A stretch of DNA of 64,000 bases from Flavobacterium aquatile LMG 4008 = ATCC 11947 (GCF_000757385.1 NZ_JRHH01000003.1:248001-312000), one strand, 5' to 3'. Shown: positions 1 to 10,146, numbered from the stretch's first letter. Translations and numbers: made by a program. Notes: generated by a model from the sequence alone, not told the origin.

Positions 1-321
1 TTCATGTTATTCTCAGATGAGCGAATCACTCTTGAGGCAGACGAAATCGCTCAAACAGATTCATACGATGAGGAATCATTACATATGAGACAATTGCTTA
101 AAACTAAGCTTGTCGATATGGATTTATCTGTAAGAGCATTAAATTGCTTAAAAGCAGCTGAAGTTGATACATTAGGAGACCTTGTCTCTTTTAACAAACA
201 CGACTTAATGAAGTTCCGTAACTTCGGTAAAAAATCGTTAACAGAACTAGATGAACTTGTAGCTGTTAAAAATTTAACCTTCGGAATGGATTTGTCAAAA
301 TATAAATTAGATAAAGACTAG
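1..321 (+). CDS. rpoA: RNA polymerase alpha subunit, C-terminal part (partial)
   Basis: This is the 3' end of the gene for the alpha subunit of RNA polymerase; the frame is open from base 1, so the start lies outside the window. The visible 106 residues hold an acidic linker and the C-terminal domain, which contacts DNA upstream elements and activators. The family motifs [15 protein letters not shown] and [12 protein letters not shown] are clear. rplQ follows 29 bp downstream, the usual end of the ribosomal protein/rpoA operon. Identification is secure; only the N-terminal assembly domain is missing because of the window edge. Confidence 0.97.
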   Translation, partial: FMLFSDERITLEADEIAQTDSYDEESLHMRQLLKTKLVDMDLSVRALNCLKAAEVDTLGDLVSFNKHDLMKFRNFGKKSLTELDELVAVKNLTFGMDLSKYKLDKD

Positions 322-350
322 TTTCTTTATCAAGTTAAATAGCATTTAAA

Positions 351-848
351 ATGAGACACGGAAAAAAATTCAATCACTTAAGCAGACAGACTGGACATAG
401 AAAATCTATGTTAGCTAATATGGCTTGTTCATTAATTGAACACAAACGTATTAACACAACTGTTGCTAAAGCAAAAGCGCTTAAACAATTCGTTGAGCCT
501 TTAATCACTAAATCAAAAGAAGATACTACTCACAATCGTCGTATAGTATTCGCTTACCTTCGCAACAAATACGGAGTTACTGAACTTTTTAGAGAAGTAG
601 CTGCTAAAGTTGGTGATCGTCCAGGTGGATACACTCGTATCATCAAAGTTGGAAACCGTTTAGGTGATAACGCTGATATGGCAATGATCGAACTTGTAGA
701 TTTCAACGAACTTTACAATGGTGGTAAAAAAGAAGAGAAAAAAGCTAAAAGCCGTCGTGGTGGAAAAGCTAAAAAAGCTGAAGCAACTGTTGCAGAAACA
801 GAAGCTCCAGAAACTACTTCAGAAGAAACTACTGATAAAGCAGAATAA
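351..848 (+). CDS. rplQ: 50S ribosomal protein L17
   Basis: Ribosomal protein L17 of the large subunit, 165 residues. The conserved N-terminus [20 protein letters not shown] and the core up to about residue 120 match the family. The last 45 residues are a lysine-, glutamate-, threonine- and alanine-rich tail that short L17 proteins such as that of E. coli lack; such tails are common in Bacteroidota. It follows rpoA closely and is the last gene of the operon, since a strong hairpin terminator begins 22 bp after its stop. The overlapping + frame starting at 718 is a shadow of this tail. Confidence 0.97.
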   Translation: MRHGKKFNHLSRQTGHRKSMLANMACSLIEHKRINTTVAKAKALKQFVEPLITKSKEDTTHNRRIVFAYLRNKYGVTELFREVAAKVGDRPGGYTRIIKVGNRLGDNADMAMIELVDFNELYNGGKKEEKKAKSRRGGKAKKAEATVAETEAPETTSEETTDKAE

Positions 849-870
849 TGAATTCAATTTCATAAATATA

Positions 871-904
871 AAGGATAAGCTAGTACTAGTTTATCCTTTT
901 TTTT
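871..904 (+). terminator. Rho-independent terminator after rplQ
   Basis: The arms AAGGATAA (871-878) and TTATCCTT (891-898) pair, with inner CTAG/CTAG and one G-U pair extending the stem, followed by a run of T. It closes the ribosomal protein/rpoA operon. Confidence 0.9.
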
Positions 905-940
905 ATGTTCCAATTGTAAATAAATATTCTGTAAAATTAA

Positions 941-1047
941 GGAGCGAATGGCTCGGGCTTTATCAGTAATCCATGTTCCTGCTTTCCGCAGTATCTTTAT
1001 TATTTTAAAGAAAAATAATAAAGGATACTTGCTCCAATCAGGGCTAA
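941..1047. repeat. Dispersed intergenic hairpin element, copy A
   Basis: The left end (GAGCGAATGGCTCGGGCTTT) and right end (AATCAGGGCTAA, 1036-1047) recur in a second copy at 16426-16582. The centre is a long stem: arms 991-1006 and 1012-1028 pair with one bulged base around the loop AAAGA. The centre of the other copy is an unrelated palindrome. Conserved ends around a variable hairpin suggest a mobile or RNA-forming repeat. From memory such sequences are frequent between flavobacterial genes; no function is claimed. Confidence 0.7.
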
Positions 1048-1099
1048 AGAAGAAACTAAAGGAATGTTTATAAACTTTTACAAAACAACACTCAAATAA

Positions 1100-1130
1100 T
1101 TGCAAGATTTGAGTTAATAAAATAACTTTG
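1100..1130 (+). promoter_or_regulatory. carA promoter (Bacteroidota type)
   Basis: A TTG at 1100-1102 and TAACTTTG at 1123-1130 are separated by 20 bp, fitting the flavobacterial consensus TTG-N17-23-TAnnTTTG. It lies about 90 bp before the carA ATG. Confidence 0.65.
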
Positions 1131-1218
1131 CAAAACACAATACAACACTACTAAACTACAAATAATGACTCGAGCAGAGCGACTGCGTTTGACCATTAAA
1201 AACAAATAACTACAACAA

Positions 1219-2337
1219 ATGAAGTACACGACAAGACCACAAGCCATACTTTTACTTGCAGACGGAACCATATTCTACGGCAAATCAATCGGAATCTCAG
1301 GAACAACTTTTGGTGAAGTATGCTTTAATACCGGAATGACAGGTTACCAAGAAATTTTCACCGATCCATCGTATTTCGGACAAATAATGGTAGCCACAAA
1401 TCCGCACATAGGAAATTACGGCGTAAATGAAAACGAAGTAGAATCAGAAAAAATAATGATTTCTGGATTAGTTTGTAAAAATTTCAGCTTCAACCACTCA
1501 CGTCCAGATTCAGAAAGTAACTTATACGATTATTTCGAAAAACAAAATCTAGTGTGCATCTCAGATGTAGATACAAGAGCGTTAGTTGGATACATAAGAG
1601 ACAACGGAGCACAAAATGCCGTAATCTCAACAGACGGAACTTCAATCGAAGAACTAAAAAAACAACTAGAAAATGTTCCAAATATGGTTGGTTTAGAACT
1701 AGCTTCTAAAGTTTCAACCAAAGAACCCTATTTCTTCGGAAACGAAAATGCAACTTTCAAAATCTCAGCTTTAGATCTTGGTATCAAAAGAAACATCCTA
1801 AGAAATCTAGCAAAAAGAGATTGCTACATAAAAGTTTTTCCATACAATACTTCTTTCGAAGAGTTAAAGTCTTTCAATCCAGACGGATATTTTCTGTCAA
1901 ATGGTCCTGGTGATCCTGAGCCTTTAGAAGGTGTTATAAATGTTGCTAAACAAATTATCAATACCGACAAACCAGTTTTCGGAATTTGTCTTGGTCACCA
2001 AATCATCGGGTTAGCCAACGGAATTTCTACCTATAAAATGTTCAATGGTCACCGCGGAATCAATCATCCTGTAATGAATGTTTTAACTGGTAAAGGTGAA
2101 ATTACATCTCAAAATCACGGTTTTGCTGTAAACAGAGAAGAATTAGAAAAAAATCAAGATTTAGAAATTACACATTTCCACATAAATGATAACACTGTGG
2201 CTGGGATGCGAATGAAAAATAAAGATTGTTTCTCTGTACAATATCACCCAGAAGCAAGTCCTGGTCCACACGATTCAAGTTATTTATTCGATGAATTTAT
2301 AACAAACATCAAAAACAACAAAAGCGTTTTAGCCTAA
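1219..2337 (+). CDS. carA: Carbamoyl-phosphate synthase small subunit
   Basis: Glutaminase subunit of carbamoyl-phosphate synthase; it hydrolyses glutamine and passes ammonia to CarB for arginine and pyrimidine synthesis. Length is 372 residues, usual for the family. The N-terminal CPSase small-chain domain includes CFNTGMTGYQE near residue 35. The C-terminal class I amidotransferase domain has the nucleophile Cys257 in GICLGHQ and the His343/Glu345 pair in YHPEASPGP. It is transcribed from its own promoter; carB is not adjacent, since eno follows after 144 bp. Confidence 0.97.
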   Translation: MKYTTRPQAILLLADGTIFYGKSIGISGTTFGEVCFNTGMTGYQEIFTDPSYFGQIMVATNPHIGNYGVNENEVESEKIMISGLVCKNFSFNHSRPDSESNLYDYFEKQNLVCISDVDTRALVGYIRDNGAQNAVISTDGTSIEELKKQLENVPNMVGLELASKVSTKEPYFFGNENATFKISALDLGIKRNILRNLAKRDCYIKVFPYNTSFEELKSFNPDGYFLSNGPGDPEPLEGVINVAKQIINTDKPVFGICLGHQIIGLANGISTYKMFNGHRGINHPVMNVLTGKGEITSQNHGFAVNREELEKNQDLEITHFHINDNTVAGMRMKNKDCFSVQYHPEASPGPHDSSYLFDEFITNIKNNKSVLA

Positions 2338-2425
2338 TTCAAGTTGTTTGCTAAAATTATAAATCACTAAAACGATTGCGTTTATAAGTTTTTTTTAATT
2401 AACGAATTTACATTTTAACTTTCTG

Positions 2426-2433
2426 TAAATTTG
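2426..2433 (+). promoter_or_regulatory. -7 box of the eno promoter
   Basis: TAAATTTG matches TAnnTTTG and lies 48 bp before the eno ATG. No good TTG -33 element is seen at the usual distance. Confidence 0.5.
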
Positions 2434-2478
2434 TAGTATTAACAAAAACGGCAACCATAAATTAACAAATAATCATAA

Positions 2479-3774
<1,296 letters not shown>

Positions 3775-3819
3775 TTTTCAAAATTTGTTCCTTTAAAGAA
3801 GGATAAATCTCAATATTTT

Positions 3820-3856
3820 AACCCTGTATGAATTTTAACTCATGCAGGGTTTTTTA
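3820..3856 (+). terminator. Terminator after eno
   Basis: The arms 3820-3831 and 3840-3851 (core AACCCTG/CAGGGTT) form a 12-bp stem with one wobble pair, followed by TTTT. It ends directly before the candidate operator of the next operon. Confidence 0.9.
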
Positions 3857-3859
3857 TTT

Positions 3860-3890
3860 CAAATTCTAACCCAAAGTCATCGAATTCTAA
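3860..3890 (+). promoter_or_regulatory. Candidate LytTR operator upstream of the histidine kinase gene
   Basis: Two 10-bp direct repeats, CAAATTCTAA (3860-3869) and CGAATTCTAA (3881-3890), start 21 bp apart, two helical turns. The proximal one ends 30 bp before the -7 box at 3920. An equivalent pair with the same spacing and the same distance to the -7 position precedes the LRR gene at 6751-6781, and the spacers share AAARTCAT. LytTR regulators are known to bind direct repeats about two turns apart, so autoregulation by the regulator at 5989 is inferred. Confidence 0.6.
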
Positions 3891-3919
3891 TTTGTCGTTC
3901 TCCATATTAAAGTAAAGAC

Positions 3920-3927
3920 TATTTTTG
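3920..3927 (+). promoter_or_regulatory. -7 box of the two-component operon
   Basis: TATTTTTG fits TAnnTTTG and lies 25 bp before the chosen ATG of the kinase. It overlaps the upstream TTG that would otherwise extend the reading frame, which argues for the ATG at 3952. No TTG at proper spacing is present, which would fit an activator-dependent promoter. Confidence 0.6.
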
Positions 3928-3951
3928 TTACTCAATTTAGAATTTCGGTAT

Positions 3952-5922
3952 ATGCAGATTATAAAATATTTAGTGGTTCTTTGTCTTTGCTTTTCTTCTT
4001 CGATTTCTTTTTCGCAGAATAAAAGGATAGATAGTTTGACTTTAGTATTAAATCGAGTTAAAAATGATATCGACAAAGCGCAAACATTAAATGCAATTGC
4101 CGACGAATACAAAACTTCAAATCCAAAATTGATGGTTGAATTTGCTACCAAAGCATTGCAATTATCAAAAAAAATCAAATTTAAATTAGCCGAGGGAAAT
4201 GCCTATTTGAATCTAGGAAACTCCAATATCATATCTGGTAATTATCCAATTGCAATTCAAAATTTTACCTTAGCTCAAGAATTATTCGAAAACGAAATCA
4301 ATGCCAATTCCAAAAATAATTTAGACATTAAAAAAGGCTTAGCAAAAGCTTATGGCAGCATCGGAATCGTTTTTTCAGAGCAAAGTAATTATGCAAAAGC
4401 TCTAAAATATTATCTAAAGTCGGTAAAAATTTATGAAGAGATAAATGATTTTGAAAAATGTGCTAAGTTGTACAACAACATCGGAATTGTGTATAAATCG
4501 CAATCTTCCAATTTTAAAGCACTCGAATATTTTACAAAAGCACAGCTAATTCAGGATGAGTTAAAGGATCCCAATGTTGGAATAACGCTCACGAATATTG
4601 CTAATTGTTATCTACATGAAAAGAATTTTGATAAAGCTCTTGAATATTATGCTAATGCCAAAATTAGTTTAGATAAAAATCCAAATCCGAGAGCTCTTGG
4701 TGAATGGTACAATAATTTTGGGTTATTTTTTAAAGCTACAAACAATCCTGCAAAAGCAATTGAAAACTGGAATTTGGCAATTGCGACTTTCTCAAGTATT
4801 GAAGATAAATTTGGTGTTGCAGATACTTATATTTATCTGGGACAATTGTATTTAGACCAAAATAAACTGTCTGAAGCATTGAATTCTGCCAATAAATCAC
4901 TTCAGTTGGCAAAGGAAATTAACGTTTTAGAACAAATAGTAATTTCAGAAAAATTGTTGAGTGATATTTATTCTAAACAAGGAAATTCTGATCAAGCATT
5001 ACTTCATTACAAGTTATTTAGCAAAGCAAATGATAGTTTGGTTAACGAAACCAATATTAGAAAAAGTGTTGAAGAAGAAATGAATTTTGAGTTCGAAAAA
5101 CGTGAAGTTTTACAAAAGAAAGAACTTGAAAAAAAAGAAATCCTACTAAAGGAACAATCGAAAAGAAATAAATTACAAATCTTTTTTGCCGTTTTATTAG
5201 CGTTATTATTGTTCGGAATTATCTTTTTAATTTACAACAGAATGCAACTTAAAAAGACGTTAACGCTTCAAAAAGAATTGGCAGAATACGAACAGAAAGC
5301 GTTGCATTTACAGATGAATCCACATTTTGTATTCAACTGTTTGGGTTCTATTTCTAGTTTTATTGTTCAAAACGGAACCGATTCTGCTGTGAAATATTTA
5401 TCGAAGTTTTCTAAACTAATGCGATTAACATTAGAATATTCTAAAGAGGCTTTAATTCCGATTGACAAAGAAATTGAAAGTTTACAAAATTATTTAGAAT
5501 TGGAACAATTGCGATTCAATCAGAAATTTGATTTTGTGATTAATAAAAGTAGAGCGATTGAAGATGATACCGCTTTGCCACCATTATTGTTACAACCATT
5601 TGTGGAAAACGCTATAATTCACGGATTAATTCCAAAAGCTGAGAAAGGATTGATTACTGTCAGTTTTTCAATCGATGGAGAAAGTTTAATTTGTAGTATT
5701 GAAGACAACGGAATCGGATTTGATAAATCAAAAGAAATTAAGGAAACATTGGTTTCGGTTCATAAATCAATGGCTTTAGATATTACCAAAAAAAGATTGG
5801 AAATGATGGAAGCCTCAACAGCTCAAAAAGCCAACGTAGAAATTAAAGAAATAAAAAGCGAACAAGGTGAAATTCTTGGCACAAAAGTGATTCTGAATTT
5901 GCCATTACAATACATTAAGTGA
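3952..5922 (+). CDS. TPR-containing LytS-type sensor histidine kinase
   Basis: Sensor kinase of the LytS/HPK7-8 class, 656 residues from the ATG at 3952; the frame could open at a TTG at 3925 but that lies in the promoter. A signal peptide (MQIIKYLVVLCLCFSSSISFSQ) leads a periplasmic region of tetratricopeptide repeats to about residue 355, then a basic coiled-coil stretch, one membrane segment at about 408-430 and a second coiled coil. The kinase domain has the phosphoacceptor His458 in MNPHFVFN, the N box LLLQPFVENAIIHGL near 545-555 and the G box DNGIGFD near 585. The partner regulator follows. The signal sensed is unknown; TPRs suggest a protein partner. Confidence 0.92.
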   Translation: MQIIKYLVVLCLCFSSSISFSQNKRIDSLTLVLNRVKNDIDKAQTLNAIADEYKTSNPKLMVEFATKALQLSKKIKFKLAEGNAYLNLGNSNIISGNYPIAIQNFTLAQELFENEINANSKNNLDIKKGLAKAYGSIGIVFSEQSNYAKALKYYLKSVKIYEEINDFEKCAKLYNNIGIVYKSQSSNFKALEYFTKAQLIQDELKDPNVGITLTNIANCYLHEKNFDKALEYYANAKISLDKNPNPRALGEWYNNFGLFFKATNNPAKAIENWNLAIATFSSIEDKFGVADTYIYLGQLYLDQNKLSEALNSANKSLQLAKEINVLEQIVISEKLLSDIYSKQGNSDQALLHYKLFSKANDSLVNETNIRKSVEEEMNFEFEKREVLQKKELEKKEILLKEQSKRNKLQIFFAVLLALLLFGIIFLIYNRMQLKKTLTLQKELAEYEQKALHLQMNPHFVFNCLGSISSFIVQNGTDSAVKYLSKFSKLMRLTLEYSKEALIPIDKEIESLQNYLELEQLRFNQKFDFVINKSRAIEDDTALPPLLLQPFVENAIIHGLIPKAEKGLITVSFSIDGESLICSIEDNGIGFDKSKEIKETLVSVHKSMALDITKKRLEMMEASTAQKANVEIKEIKSEQGEILGTKVILNLPLQYIK

Positions 5923-5967
5923 TTAGTAAATAGCTTTTGAAGTTTGCTAATCACTAATTACTAATTA
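5919..5967. repeat. Inverted TTAGTRA heptamer repeat between kinase and regulator
   Basis: GTGATTAG (5919-5926) and CTAATCAC (5947-5954) form an inverted pair, and the right arm continues as heptamers CTAATTA-CTAATTA. The unit is the same as in the long arrays at 37145-37305 and 61066-61091, here as a hairpin. The left arm overlaps the last codon and stop of the kinase gene. It could weaken or stabilise the downstream part of the operon mRNA; no T-run follows. Confidence 0.6.
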
Positions 5968-5988
5968 CTCTTTACTAAAAGAAGATAT

Positions 5989-6750
5989 ATGATTACAGCA
6001 GTTTTAATAGACGACGACCAAAATTTAAGAAGCGGAATGAAGCAACTGCTCTCAAGATATGCACCAGAAATTGTCATTATTGGTGAAGCCGATAGCGTAA
6101 AAAGTGGCGTAGAAGCAATGGATAATTTGCAACCACAAGTTGTTTTTTTAGACATTCAAATGACTGATGGAACAGGGTTTGACGTATTGGAACAAATTGC
6201 ACAGCGCAAAGGGAAATCAACGTCACATATTGTTTTTATTACAGCTCACGAACAATATGCTATAAAAGCATTCCGATTTAGTGCATTAGATTTTCTATTA
6301 AAACCGGTTGATCCAGACGAATTAGAAAAGGTAATTGCAAAGATTAAAAACGTCTTGGTCAAAAATGACGATTACTCGCACATCGATTTATTGTTGGAAA
6401 ACATTCGAAAAAAAGTAGATAATTTTAAACGAATTGCACTTTCTAACTCCGATGGAATTCATCTTTTTGAAGTGAGTGATATCATTCGATGTGAAAGCGA
6501 AGACAATTACACCAAGTTTTTTATTAAAAATTCGAAGCCAATTTTAATTTCAAAAACATTAAAAGAATACGAAGATTTATTGACCGAACATGGATTTGAA
6601 CGCATTCATCAATCACATTTAATCAATATTGCTTATTTAAAATCATATATAAAAAAAGATGGAGGATATGTTGTCATGGCCGACGACAGTAATCTTCCAA
6701 TTTCACAACGAAAAAGAGAACGCTTGCAAGAATTATTAAAAACATTATAG
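5989..6750 (+). CDS. LytTR-family response regulator
   Basis: DNA-binding response regulator paired with the upstream kinase; 253 residues. The receiver domain occupies about 1-122 with acidic residues Asp8-Asp10, phosphoacceptor Asp55 in VVFLDIQMTDG, Thr85 and Lys105. The C-terminal LytTR domain (about 150-250) shows CESEDNYTKF and the typical RIHQSHLINIAYLK. It is co-transcribed with the kinase. Its stop codon is followed immediately by a candidate operator; a matching operator precedes the kinase, so it probably regulates its own operon and the adjacent secreted LRR protein. Confidence 0.94.
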   Translation: MITAVLIDDDQNLRSGMKQLLSRYAPEIVIIGEADSVKSGVEAMDNLQPQVVFLDIQMTDGTGFDVLEQIAQRKGKSTSHIVFITAHEQYAIKAFRFSALDFLLKPVDPDELEKVIAKIKNVLVKNDDYSHIDLLLENIRKKVDNFKRIALSNSDGIHLFEVSDIIRCESEDNYTKFFIKNSKPILISKTLKEYEDLLTEHGFERIHQSHLINIAYLKSYIKKDGGYVVMADDSNLPISQRKRERLQELLKTL

Positions 6751-6781
6751 CGAATTCTAATTTAAAATCATCGAATTCTAA
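6751..6781 (+). promoter_or_regulatory. Candidate LytTR operator upstream of the LRR/T9SS gene
   Basis: CGAATTCTAA occurs exactly at 6751-6760 and 6772-6781, 21 bp start to start. The proximal copy ends 30 bp before the -7-like TAACTTTA at 6811-6818. Spacing, sequence and placement copy those of the site at 3860-3890. Confidence 0.6.
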
Positions 6782-6810
6782 ATTACCAAAATAAAACCAA
6801 AAAACTGATA

Positions 6811-6818
6811 TAACTTTA
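6811..6818 (+). promoter_or_regulatory. Weak -7 box before the LRR gene
   Basis: TAACTTTA differs by one base from TAnnTTTG and lies 17 bp before the ATG. A poor box with no -33 element fits dependence on an activator bound at 6751-6781. Confidence 0.4.
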
Positions 6819-6834
6819 TCATAAATTAATCAAT

Positions 6835-9800
6835 ATGAAAAAATATTTATACTTAATCTTGCTAATGTCTGGCTTTGTAAATGCGCAGATAGGAATCAAC
6901 AATCCAACGCCTTACAGTGTTTGTGAGGTTCAGCCAAACAGCAACGTTGCATTGTTCTACTTACCGTTCAAAAATTACGAAATTTTTGGTGCTCTAAATC
7001 CAAACAATTATACAATAGAGTATTATTCAGATTCGGATATGACAATGCCAATTAGTACACCTTATTCATCATCGAATACAACTATTTACATCAAAGTAAT
7101 TGATAATTCTAATCCTTCAATTTCTCAAAATACAAGTTTGGATTTAATTGTAAAATCCAAACCTCAAGTTTCTGTTACGGTTACTCAACCAACATGTAAT
7201 AGTGAAAGTAGTGTCTTTTTTTCAGGGTTGCCTTCAGGCAATTGGTTTTTGAGAATTAATGGTTCTAATAGTTTACTATCTTATAATACGCCGACACATC
7301 TTATTTCTAATGTTGCTCCAGGAGATTATACTTATGAAATAATTTCTTCTGGCTTTTGTTATAGTGATCCTTATTCGGTTACGATTACAGCGCCAGTTGG
7401 TGTTCCTATTGTGAGTTTGCCACCAGAATTACATCACTATGAAAATCCGTTTGATGGTATAATGTCTTTTAATTTAACATCACATCAAAATAACATCATT
7501 GGAAATCAAACTGGAATTAATTTAATTTATTATACAAGTAATACAGATGCTCAAAATGATACAAACGCTATAGCAAATCCAACTGCCTATCAAAACTTAA
7601 CTAATCCACAAACTATTTGGGTTAGAGCAGTTAATACGTCTACAAATTGCTACCAAATAACAGATTTTAAAATTAAAGCTTTTGATTCAAGTACTATTGT
7701 AAATATACCAGATTCAAATTTTAAAGCACGTTTATTATCAGCTAATTATACTAATCACATTGCTTTTGTACAAATTGGCGGAAATGGTAGTTATGGACAG
7801 ATTGATATTAATTTGGATGGTGAAATTCAAAACACAGAAGCTTTAAATGTGAATGAATTAAATGTTAATTCGGCACTTACTACTCAGAAAATAAGTAGTT
7901 TAGCTGGAATAGAAGCTTTTACAAATATTTCTAATTTAAATTGTTCATCAAATTTGCTAACCGATCTTAATATTACAAATTTGATTAATAACTACTTATG
8001 GAGTCTAGATTGTTCCTATAATAATTTACCTACTTTTAATTATAATAGTTTAGGAAATAACCTAAGTGTATTAAATTGTTCAGGAAACAATATATCCAAT
8101 CTAAATATTAGTAATTTGTTAGGTTTAACCGATCTTAATTGTTCTAATAATCAATTGTCAGCTTTAGAAATTGCGCCATTTCATTTACAAAAGCTTAATT
8201 GTAGCATTAATCAAATTTCGACATTAAATTTTGGATATCCTCAAGAAATGATAAATTTAGATGTATCTCAAAATCTTCTAACAAATCTTAATTTAGCTTC
8301 TTTTTCGTCAAGTTTAACTTATTTAAGATGTGATGGTAATACTATTTCAAATTTAGATTTTTCTAATGTTAACCCAACGCAAGTTTCATGCGGCCCAGTT
8401 TCAACACCAATTCAAATAGAGAACTGTACAAATCTTCAATATTTTAGATTAATTGATACACAACAAGGTAGTATAAATTTCAATAACTTAGTTAATTTGA
8501 ATGATGTTTATTTTTGGAACACAAATATTGAAGAAATTGATTTATCAAATGCAACAAATTTAAATGACTTTAGTGTTGTCAATGCACAAGATTTAACATA
8601 CATTAATCTTAAAAATGGGCAAACTTGGAGCGGAACTATAGGGAATTTTTACTCTTATCCTATTCAGGTTTCTAATTGTCCAAGTTTATTATTTATTTGT
8701 GCAGATGAAAATAATATTTCTAATTTGAATACAGTTCTAAATTACTATTCAGTTCAAAATGTTCAGATAAACTCTTACTGCTCATTCACGCCTGGTGGAG
8801 ATTACAATACCATTACAGGTGCAATGATTTTTGATGCAAATACAAACGGTTGCGATGCATTAGATTTACCACAACCAAATATTAAAATAAACATCAACGA
8901 TGGAACAGCGCAAGGTTCGACCTTTACAAATAATTCTGGAAATTATAATTTTTATACCGAAACAGGAAGTTTTGTGGTAACTCCATCAGTTGAGAATGCT
9001 TCTTATTTTACTTTTTCCCCAACAACAGCAACAGTTCCTTTTGCAAATGATAATAACAATATTGTAACTCAAAATTTCTGCATTACTGCAAATGGCGTTC
9101 ACCCTGATTTAGAAATTGTAATTGCTCCAATTGTTCCAGCTCGACCGGGATTTGATGCTGTGTATCAAATAGTGTATAAGAATAAAGGAAACCAAACCTT
9201 GTCGCAATTATACGGAGTTAATTTCTTCTTCAATCAAAATTTAATGGATTTCGTATCCGCAACAACAACACCTTCTACAGTTGGTCCAGGTTCATTGTCT
9301 TGGAGTTATACCAATTTGCTTCCATTTGAAAGTAGAAGTATTTACGTAACGGTTAACATTAATACACCAACAGATACAACCAATCCAGTTAATATTGGCG
9401 ATATTTTACAGTTTACAACTTCAATTTTACCAATGGCTGGCGACGAAAGTACAGTTGATAATACTTTTTTATTCAATCAAACGGTTGTAGGTTCCTTTGA
9501 TCCAAATAATATAATCTGTATGGAAGGAACAGTGGTTTCACCATCAGAAATAGGTGATTATCTTCATTATGTTATCAATTTTGAAAATACAGGAACTTCT
9601 GAAGCTGAGAATATTGTTGTACAAACCGACGTCAACGTAAATGATTTTGACATCAGTTCACTTCAAATGTTAGCTACATCGCATAACGCTTACATAAAAG
9701 TGGTAAATAATCAAGTCGAATTTATTTTCCAAAATATCATGTTGGAAACTGGTGGACATGGAAATGTTTTATTAAAAATACGTTCTAAATCGAACCTTGT

Positions 9801-10146
9801 AACTGGTGATGTTGTTTCTAAAAAAGCCGATATTTTCTTCGATTATAATTTCCCAATTGATACCGGAATGGCAAATACAACGTTTCAAGCATTGAGTACT
9901 GGTGAATTTGTGAGTGATAATTCGATAAATGTTTATCCAAATCCTGCAGCGAATTTTGTGACTATTAATTCTGATAGTACTATCAATTCAATTCAACTTT
10001 ACGACGTTCAAGGAAGATTATTACAAACTAAAATCGAAAATAACGCAGAAGTAACCTTTGATATTTCTAATCAATCAAACGGAATTTATTTCTTCAAAAT
10101 ACAATCTGATAATGGAGTTAAAGTAGTTAAGTTAATAAAAGAATAG
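6835..10146 (+). CDS. Secreted leucine-rich-repeat protein with T9SS sorting domain
   Basis: Large surface or secreted protein, 1103 residues. It begins with the signal peptide MKKYLYLILLMSGFVNA. Residues about 20-285 look like beta-sandwich adhesion modules. About 290-640 is a leucine-rich repeat region with recurring LNCSNN-type units. A carboxypeptidase/Cna-B-like segment starts near 652 (TGAMIFDANTNGCDA). A DUF7619-type conserved domain contains VGSFDPNN near 887. The last 75 residues are a type A T9SS C-terminal domain (NVYPNPA, then QLYDVQGR and GIYFFKI). It sits behind the LytTR operon and a matching candidate operator. Binding partner unknown. Confidence 0.9.
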   Translation: MKKYLYLILLMSGFVNAQIGINNPTPYSVCEVQPNSNVALFYLPFKNYEIFGALNPNNYTIEYYSDSDMTMPISTPYSSSNTTIYIKVIDNSNPSISQNTSLDLIVKSKPQVSVTVTQPTCNSESSVFFSGLPSGNWFLRINGSNSLLSYNTPTHLISNVAPGDYTYEIISSGFCYSDPYSVTITAPVGVPIVSLPPELHHYENPFDGIMSFNLTSHQNNIIGNQTGINLIYYTSNTDAQNDTNAIANPTAYQNLTNPQTIWVRAVNTSTNCYQITDFKIKAFDSSTIVNIPDSNFKARLLSANYTNHIAFVQIGGNGSYGQIDINLDGEIQNTEALNVNELNVNSALTTQKISSLAGIEAFTNISNLNCSSNLLTDLNITNLINNYLWSLDCSYNNLPTFNYNSLGNNLSVLNCSGNNISNLNISNLLGLTDLNCSNNQLSALEIAPFHLQKLNCSINQISTLNFGYPQEMINLDVSQNLLTNLNLASFSSSLTYLRCDGNTISNLDFSNVNPTQVSCGPVSTPIQIENCTNLQYFRLIDTQQGSINFNNLVNLNDVYFWNTNIEEIDLSNATNLNDFSVVNAQDLTYINLKNGQTWSGTIGNFYSYPIQVSNCPSLLFICADENNISNLNTVLNYYSVQNVQINSYCSFTPGGDYNTITGAMIFDANTNGCDALDLPQPNIKININDGTAQGSTFTNNSGNYNFYTETGSFVVTPSVENASYFTFSPTTATVPFANDNNNIVTQNFCITANGVHPDLEIVIAPIVPARPGFDAVYQIVYKNKGNQTLSQLYGVNFFFNQNLMDFVSATTTPSTVGPGSLSWSYTNLLPFESRSIYVTVNINTPTDTTNPVNIGDILQFTTSILPMAGDESTVDNTFLFNQTVVGSFDPNNIICMEGTVVSPSEIGDYLHYVINFENTGTSEAENIVVQTDVNVNDFDISSLQMLATSHNAYIKVVNNQVEFIFQNIMLETGGHGNVLLKIRSKSNLVTGDVVSKKADIFFDYNFPIDTGMANTTFQALSTGEFVSDNSINVYPNPAANFVTINSDSTINSIQLYDVQGRLLQTKIENNAEVTFDISNQSNGIYFFKIQSDNGVKVVKLIKE

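Larger units (their letters stand above)
849..1218. other. 370-bp intergenic region between rplQ and carA
   Basis: There is no credible gene here. The stretch holds the rplQ terminator, one copy of a dispersed hairpin element (941-1047) and the carA promoter. A minus-strand open frame across 860-1138 is made of the inverted-repeat element and terminator and shows no protein-like composition. Confidence 0.8.

Noticed and set aside
718..969. Plus-strand lysine/leucine-rich frame overlapping the rplQ tail
   Set aside because: It is an out-of-frame reading of the repetitive rplQ 3' end and its terminator.
860..1138. Minus-strand open frame of 92 codons between rplQ and carA
   Set aside because: It spans the rplQ terminator and the inverted-repeat element; composition is not protein-like and repeats read through it.
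3840..4178. Minus-strand frame of 112 codons over the eno terminator and kinase start
   Set aside because: It covers a terminator, a promoter and a signal-peptide coding region of a clear gene on the other strand.
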